A DNA stretch of 64,000 bases from Streptomyces sp. TLI_105 (GTDB lineage: Bacteria; Actinomycetota; Actinomycetes; Streptomycetales; Streptomycetaceae). The stretch lies in contig NZ_FNSM01000001.1 in assembly GCF_900105415.1 (NCBI RefSeq), forward strand, positions 3,510,501 through 3,574,500. The letters are read 5' to 3'. Both the position numbers and the translations under genes were made by a program. Below, piece by piece: positions 59,764-64,000 of this stretch (position 1 is the stretch's first letter; each line of letters starts with the position of its first letter). A model generated the notes under the pieces. That model worked only from the letters and a program-made list of their open reading frames with translations. It did no database searches and was not told where the DNA came from.

Positions 59764-60801
59764 TCAGGACCTGCTGCCCGAGGCGACCGGCGCCGGCGCG
59801 GAAGCGGAGCCCGTACCGGAAGCCGTACCGGAACCGGAAGCCACGACCGGGGCCGGGGCGGCCACGGCGGCCTTGGCGGCGACCCGGCGCAGGTACAGGT
59901 TGTTGAAGACCAGCGCCGCCGCCGTGAGCGAGGCGCCCACGATCTGCATGCCGGCCGGGACGACACCGGTCAGGGCGGAGATCACGAAGGCCGTGATCGG
60001 CACGACGTCCATGAAGAGGACGCCGTTGAGCGGGCCGAGGTAGCGGTTGCCGAAGTTCCAGCCGAGGACGCCGACGAAGCCGGCGATGACGCTCATGTAG
60101 GCCAGCTGGGGAAGGATCGAGCCCACGGCGCCCGCCGTCGGGACCGGGACGCCGCCGGCGGCCAGGATGATCGCCGTGATCACGGCGGCGCTGGCGAGGC
60201 CGAGGACCGTGGTGATCGCCGTGTACTTGATCGGGGACCAGGTCGGGAAGTAGCTCGCGCCCGAGGTGTAGACGACCCAGCACAGCGCGGCGAAGAGCAG
60301 CAGGGCGTCGGCGCCGGCCGTCTTCGGGTCGGCGATCAGCGAGCCGATGTCACCGTCGGAGACGACGAGGATGGTGCCGACGAAGGACATCGCGATGAAG
60401 ACGAGCGAGAACTTCGGCGGAACGACCTTCTTCAGCACCCAGTTCACCAGGAAGCCCATCATGGGCATGGTCGCCATCATGATCGAGGCGTTCAGGGCGC
60501 CCCGCTCGCCGATGAGGTCCTGGCCGAAGAAGACCAGGAACTGGAAGCCCGCGAAGCCGGCCGTGCCGAACAGCCAGGCCAGACCGATGCGTTCGCCCTT
60601 GAGGCGGAGCCCCGCCCTCCCCTCGCGGATCCGGAGGAAGACCAGGAACATCGCACCGGCGATGGTGTAGCGCATCACGGTGAAGGTGAACGGGTCGATG
60701 TGCTTCAGGGTGGAGTCCATGAGGGGGAACATCGCGCCCCAGGACACCGTGGCCAGGAGGCAGAGGAGGACGCCTCGCGTGTACGTGTTCTGACTGTTCA
60801 T
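59764..60801 (-). CDS. DMT-family (EamA) exporter
   Basis: A 345-residue transporter with ten membrane segments in two EamA repeats (GVLLCLLATVSWGAMFPLMDS, and VGVLGWNFGNRYLGPLNGVLFMDVVPITAFVISAL). The last about 35 residues are Ala/Ser/Gly/Pro-rich repeats. DMT proteins export amino acids or metabolites; here it is downstream of an AMP-dependent ligase and a decarboxylase gene on the same strand (158-bp gap), so it may export their product. Confidence 0.9.
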   Translation of the reverse strand: MNSQNTYTRGVLLCLLATVSWGAMFPLMDSTLKHIDPFTFTVMRYTIAGAMFLVFLRIREGRAGLRLKGERIGLAWLFGTAGFAGFQFLVFFGQDLIGERGALNASIMMATMPMMGFLVNWVLKKVVPPKFSLVFIAMSFVGTILVVSDGDIGSLIADPKTAGADALLLFAALCWVVYTSGASYFPTWSPIKYTAITTVLGLASAAVITAIILAAGGVPVPTAGAVGSILPQLAYMSVIAGFVGVLGWNFGNRYLGPLNGVLFMDVVPITAFVISALTGVVPAGMQIVGASLTAAALVFNNLYLRRVAAKAAVAAPAPVVASGSGTASGTGSASAPAPVASGSRS

Positions 60802-60959
60802 GAGTCTTCCTGTCGGGCCTGAGCCGGATGGGAGTTGAGGGGAGTTCAGGGACGTGCGGGGGAGGTCGGTGCGGAGGGGGCGGCCGGGTCCCGGATCCGG
60901 AGGAGGGGTACGGGCTCCGGGACCCGGCCACGTGTGGGGGGCGGTCGTACGGGTGCGGG

Positions 60960-62558
60960 TCAGACCCCGGCCGGCTCCGGATCGCGGGACTCCGCGGGGC
61001 GGATGTCGAGCAGCGGCAGGACCGACTCCAGGAGCTGGGCGGCCCGGACCTTGCCGGTCGGGCTGTACGGGATGGCGTCGACGGGGACCACGTACGCCGG
61101 GAGGCACGGCACCCGGCGGGCGCAGGCGGCGCTGACCGCCCGGTAGCCGCTCTCCTGGCGCTCGGGGGCGACCGGCGTGAAGGGCACGACGAGCACCTCG
61201 CCCGCGCCGGGGAGGCTGGTGCGCAGGACGGCCGTCTCGCGGACGCAGGGCAGGTCCATCAGGTCGGCTTCGAGACCGAAGATGTTGACGTCGAGCGGCT
61301 TGCCCGCCTCGGCCTTGGCCACGCCGTCGTTGCGGCCGGTGAGTTCGAGCCGGCCCGCCTCGTCGACGAGCCCGCTGTCGCCGGTGAGCAGGAAGCGCTG
61401 CGTACGACCGCCGTAGTCGAGGGTCATGAAGTCGGGCTCGCTCGTCGCGTAACTGTCCATCAGCTGGTAGCTGGCGATGGCGACCCGGCCCCGGCTGCCC
61501 TTGGGAAGCGGCTTGTTGTCGGGGTCGAGGACGACGACGGTGTTGCCGGGCATAGGGCGGCCGGAGCGGCAGGGAGCCACGTGCAGCTCCTCGGGGCCGA
61601 TCATGACGTTCACGCCGGTCTCGGTCGTGCCGTAGTAGAGGTGGAGCACCGGGCCGAGCCGGTCCCAGGCGTTGTTGATGACCCACCGGTTGAGGTGCCG
61701 GCCGCCGGAGAGGACGAAGTGCAGGCGGGAGGTCTTGTGCAGGTGCTCGGAGTTCGGGTGGGCGACGACCCTGGCCAGGACGGGCGGCACCATGAGGGTG
61801 GTGGAGACGCCCTCGTCCTGGATGATGCGGATGAGCTCCTCGGCGTCGTCGTGGGGGCCGAGGACGACGGTGCCGCCCAGGGTGAGGAAGATGCGCGCCC
61901 AGCCCGGCCCGGAGGCGTGGTAGAGCGGCACCGTGACGAGGTGGACGTCCTCTTCGTCGAAGGCGTACTGGTCGACGAGGTCGGCGAAGCGACGGGCCTC
62001 GAAGGAGGTGCGCCGGACGACCATCTTGGGGACGCCGCTGGTGCCGGAGGTGAAGGAGAAGGCCTCGAAGGGCTGCTCCACCGGCTGCGGTTCGCCGGGG
62101 GCCGACACCAGGAGGTCGGTGAAGCTGACGGAGACGGTCCGGCCGTCGGGCAGGCCCACGGGCTCGCTGTCGATGAATATGTCGAGTATGTCCCTGCCGC
62201 CCGGCCAGCCGCACTCCTCGACGAGGCCCCGGTGGGCCTTGGAGGTGATGACGACGGTCGGCTCCAGCTGGTCGAGCGCGGCGCTCGTCGCGACGGGCCC
62301 GGCGGTGTAGTCGAGGCCGACGCAGGGGATGCCGAGGGAGCTGACGGCGGCCATGGAGACCACCAGCTCCCAGCTGTTCTCGGCGAGGAAGACCGCGCGG
62401 GCGGGACGGGTCTCGGGCAGCAGGTCCTGGATGGCGCAGGCCACCCGGCTGACCTTGTCGGCGAAGCTCGCCCAGGTCATGCGGGTCTCGCCGTCGACGA
62501 CGGCGACGCGCTGGGGCCAGCGGGCGGCGTGCTTGCGGATGTCCGCGATCTTGATCAT
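60960..62558 (-). CDS. AMP-dependent ligase (ANL family)
   Basis: A 532-residue acyl- or aryl-adenylate-forming enzyme. Motifs are FTSGTSGVPKMVVRRTS (P-loop), YYGTTETGVNVMIG, FLLTGDSGLVDEAGRLELTGRNDGVAKAEAGKPLD and YSPTGKVRAAQLL with the catalytic Lys. The A8 region differs from CoA ligases of degradation, recalling biosynthetic ligases. GAGGAG lies nine bases before ATG 62558; the Pro-rich frame upstream is not coding. It lies 31 bp downstream of the decarboxylase gene, so one transcript is likely. Substrate and acceptor are unknown. Confidence 0.9.
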   Translation of the reverse strand: MIKIADIRKHAARWPQRVAVVDGETRMTWASFADKVSRVACAIQDLLPETRPARAVFLAENSWELVVSMAAVSSLGIPCVGLDYTAGPVATSAALDQLEPTVVITSKAHRGLVEECGWPGGRDILDIFIDSEPVGLPDGRTVSVSFTDLLVSAPGEPQPVEQPFEAFSFTSGTSGVPKMVVRRTSFEARRFADLVDQYAFDEEDVHLVTVPLYHASGPGWARIFLTLGGTVVLGPHDDAEELIRIIQDEGVSTTLMVPPVLARVVAHPNSEHLHKTSRLHFVLSGGRHLNRWVINNAWDRLGPVLHLYYGTTETGVNVMIGPEELHVAPCRSGRPMPGNTVVVLDPDNKPLPKGSRGRVAIASYQLMDSYATSEPDFMTLDYGGRTQRFLLTGDSGLVDEAGRLELTGRNDGVAKAEAGKPLDVNIFGLEADLMDLPCVRETAVLRTSLPGAGEVLVVPFTPVAPERQESGYRAVSAACARRVPCLPAYVVPVDAIPYSPTGKVRAAQLLESVLPLLDIRPAESRDPEPAGV

Positions 62559-62589
62559 GGAGGTGTTCTCCTCGGAATCGGGGGGCGGA

Positions 62590-64000
62590 TCAGCTGGTGG
62601 CGACGGCGGTCGCGGCGGCCGTGACGGTGGCCGCGGTGGTGCCGGCGGCCGAGACGGCGGCCGCGGCACCGGCGAGCCGCTGGGTACTGAGGCGCTCGGC
62701 GCCGAGGCGCTCCGTGCCGAGCTGGTCGGTGTCGAGCCGCTCGGTGTCGAGCTGCCCGGTGCCGAGGCGCTCGGCGCCGAGGTGGTCGGCGGTCAGGTGG
62801 TCGGCGGTGGCCGGCACGGAGCCGGTGGCCGCGGCCTGGACGGCGAGTTCGCGGGCGGAGACGGTCGGGTTCCGCAGCGTGTAGATCTCGCAGCCGCTGG
62901 AGCGCAGGGTGTCGATCTGACTGAGCGTCCGCTCGCAGAGCTTCTCGCCGGGCACCGTGATGGGGATGCCGGGCGGGTAGGCGATGATGAAGTGCTCGGA
63001 GGTGCCCGCGGCCAGGGCCGCGGAGGCGCTCCGGTAGGTGCGCTGGATGGTGCGCAGGGCGTCGAGGAGCCGCAGCAGGGTCGCCTCGTCCACCCCGATG
63101 TGGACGTGGAAGAGGACGGCGTCGCCGCTCTCCCGGGCCACGTACAGCGCGTACTCGTCGAAGAGCATCCGGCGGAAGTCGGCCGCCGTGATGCCGAGGG
63201 CGCTGATGTCGACGAGGACCCGGGTGGGGTCGTCGCTGACGAGCTGCGCGGCGTCGGTGAGGTGGCCGTCGGGTCCGAGCGGGCGGTACGCGGAGAGCCT
63301 CGGGTCCGTGGCGAGCTCGACGCGCAGGGTGCGGGCGAGCCCGAGGGAGCGGCCGAGGAGCGACTCGCCCTCGGTCTCGGCCTGGAGCCGGGCCAGGTCC
63401 AGGCTGGCGAGCACGGGCCAGCTGGGCGAGGTGGTGTGGTGCTGGAAGAGCGCCTGCGCGGTGCGCTCCTGGGCCTCTCCGTCGCCGATGAGGTGCAGGT
63501 ACGAGCCCTGGCGGAGCGCGGACATCGACTTGTGCGCGGAGTGGGTGACGGCCACGTTCATGGCGAGGCGCGGGTCGGCGGCGCGGAGCGCCTCGACGGC
63601 GTGCAGCGCGGTGAGCGGGCGCAGCCGGGGGTGGAAGCGGTGCGCCGCGCCCCAGGCCTCGTCGACGAGGACGGAGACGGTGGGGTGGACGGCGGCGAGC
63701 TCGGCGAGGACGGTCGGCAGGTCGTACCGGACGCCGTCGTAGGAGACGGCGGAGAGGACGACGGTGTCGAAGGGCCGGCCCTCGGCCGCGGCGGCGCGGA
63801 ACATCTCCAGGAGCCGGGGCAGGTCCGCGTACGTCCGGGGGCAGCCGTCGCAGCAGCGCTGCATGGGGGCGTACGCGACCTGGACGCCGAGCGAGTTGAG
63901 CGCGAAGTGCACCGACTGGTGGCAGGAGCGGTCCGCGAGGACGCGGGAGCCGGGCTGGGTCAGCGCGGTCAGGGCGACCCGGTTGGCGGTGCTGGTGCCG
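62590..64000 (-). CDS. Orn/Lys/Arg decarboxylase-family PLP enzyme with pentapeptide tail, 5' end beyond window
   Basis: At least 470 codons; the start lies beyond 64000. The fold-I PLP domain is recognisable: GTSTANRVALTALTQPGSRVLADRSCHQSVHFAL, then the acidic DEAWGAAHRFHPRL, and VTHSAHKSMSALRQGSYLHL with the PLP-binding Lys. A C-terminal ornithine-decarboxylase-like part follows (IIAYPPGIPITVPGEKL). The last about 65 residues begin with nine pentapeptides ending in Leu (TADHL, GAERL, DTERL), 15-bp units, then Ala-rich sequence. It would supply a diamine or act on another basic amino acid. First visible gene of the decarboxylase-ligase-exporter run. Confidence 0.88.
   Translation of the reverse strand, partial: GTSTANRVALTALTQPGSRVLADRSCHQSVHFALNSLGVQVAYAPMQRCCDGCPRTYADLPRLLEMFRAAAAEGRPFDTVVLSAVSYDGVRYDLPTVLAELAAVHPTVSVLVDEAWGAAHRFHPRLRPLTALHAVEALRAADPRLAMNVAVTHSAHKSMSALRQGSYLHLIGDGEAQERTAQALFQHHTTSPSWPVLASLDLARLQAETEGESLLGRSLGLARTLRVELATDPRLSAYRPLGPDGHLTDAAQLVSDDPTRVLVDISALGITAADFRRMLFDEYALYVARESGDAVLFHVHIGVDEATLLRLLDALRTIQRTYRSASAALAAGTSEHFIIAYPPGIPITVPGEKLCERTLSQIDTLRSSGCEIYTLRNPTVSARELAVQAAATGSVPATADHLTADHLGAERLGTGQLDTERLDTDQLGTERLGAERLSTQRLAGAAAAVSAAGTTAATVTAAATAVATS
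62675..62810 (-). repeat. 15-bp tandem repeat at the 3' end of the decarboxylase gene
   Basis: Nine units encode TADHL, TADHL, GAERL, GTGQL, DTERL, DTDQL, GTERL, GAERL, STQRL. On the plus strand the core is like cagccgctcggtgtc. The regular Leu spacing could make a small helix or beta-helix-like tail, but no function is known. Confidence 0.85.

Overview
The window is chromosomal DNA of a Streptomyces species or a very close relative. It is very GC-rich, codons end almost always in G or C, GTG starts and GTGA/ATGA stop-start overlaps are frequent, and gene families typical of Streptomyces occur: a DmdR1-type iron regulator, an SCO4402-family protein, an NsdA-like regulator, an excalibur-domain protein, a prim-pol-like protein, and hormone receptors with an AfsA-type synthase. 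I see no rRNA, tRNA or CRISPR array. Gene naming rests on reading the proteins, not on database searches.

Region by region. 0-11.3 kb: a partial GlxA-like regulator and an MFS exporter, then an acyl/alicyclic acid degradation group (Zn-alcohol dehydrogenase, SDR, cyclase-fold hydrolase, two acyl-CoA dehydrogenases, amidohydrolase, acyl-CoA ligase). Four copies of a TCTGACGG-type palindrome lie in its two divergent promoter regions. 11.2-13.6 kb: a STAS anti-anti-sigma factor, an ECF-like sigma factor, and a zinc-finger/maleylpyruvate-isomerase-type partner interrupted by an in-frame amber codon. 13.6-14.0 kb: nested inverted repeats, one of which also occurs inside an acyl-CoA dehydrogenase gene at 6.7 kb. 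14-23 kb: purU, an SCO4402-family gene, a periplasmic-binding lipoprotein, a Pro/Gln-rich membrane protein, an NsdA-like regulator, a prim-pol-like protein and an ABC exporter. 23-33.5 kb: housekeeping and accessory genes, including an alpha/beta hydrolase split by a pentapeptide array, dmdR1, a SIS protein, an imine-reductase-like enzyme with a divergent HxlR regulator, and a PAS/GAF protein.

33.6-35.2 kb holds a compact structured RNA with a tiny ORF behind an extremely long Shine-Dalgarno sequence, followed by an IS605-type tnpB element whose right end and probable guide can be read. 35.2-39.8 kb: pdxH, a citrate synthase, an isopenicillin-N-synthase-like oxygenase with a leader peptide upstream, and a secreted zinc protease. 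39.8-51.4 kb: a TetR-controlled acyl-CoA ligase/enoyl-CoA hydratase operon and a five-gene atu/liu-like operon (TIGR03084, AtuA, carboxylase beta and alpha, acyl-CoA dehydrogenase). Both operons carry the same 18-bp palindrome upstream.

51.6-64 kb: an FtsX-type permease, then what looks like a hormone-controlled locus. An AfsA-family synthase, an HTH-only LysR and a HAD phosphatase form one operon, divergent from an ScbR-like TetR. A second receptor-like TetR is divergent from a flavin-dependent oxygenase. Both divergent regions carry AT-rich palindromes with an ATACCTTC half-site. Next to them a DMT exporter, an AMP-dependent ligase and an Orn/Lys/Arg-type decarboxylase (cut by the window edge) suggest a small-molecule pathway under hormone control; this is the most likely undescribed system here.

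A second theme is short tandem repeats built into gene ends. At least seven unrelated genes carry in-frame arrays with units of 15, 18, 21, 27 or 36 bp, whereas intergenic arrays have units of 14 or 24 bp.
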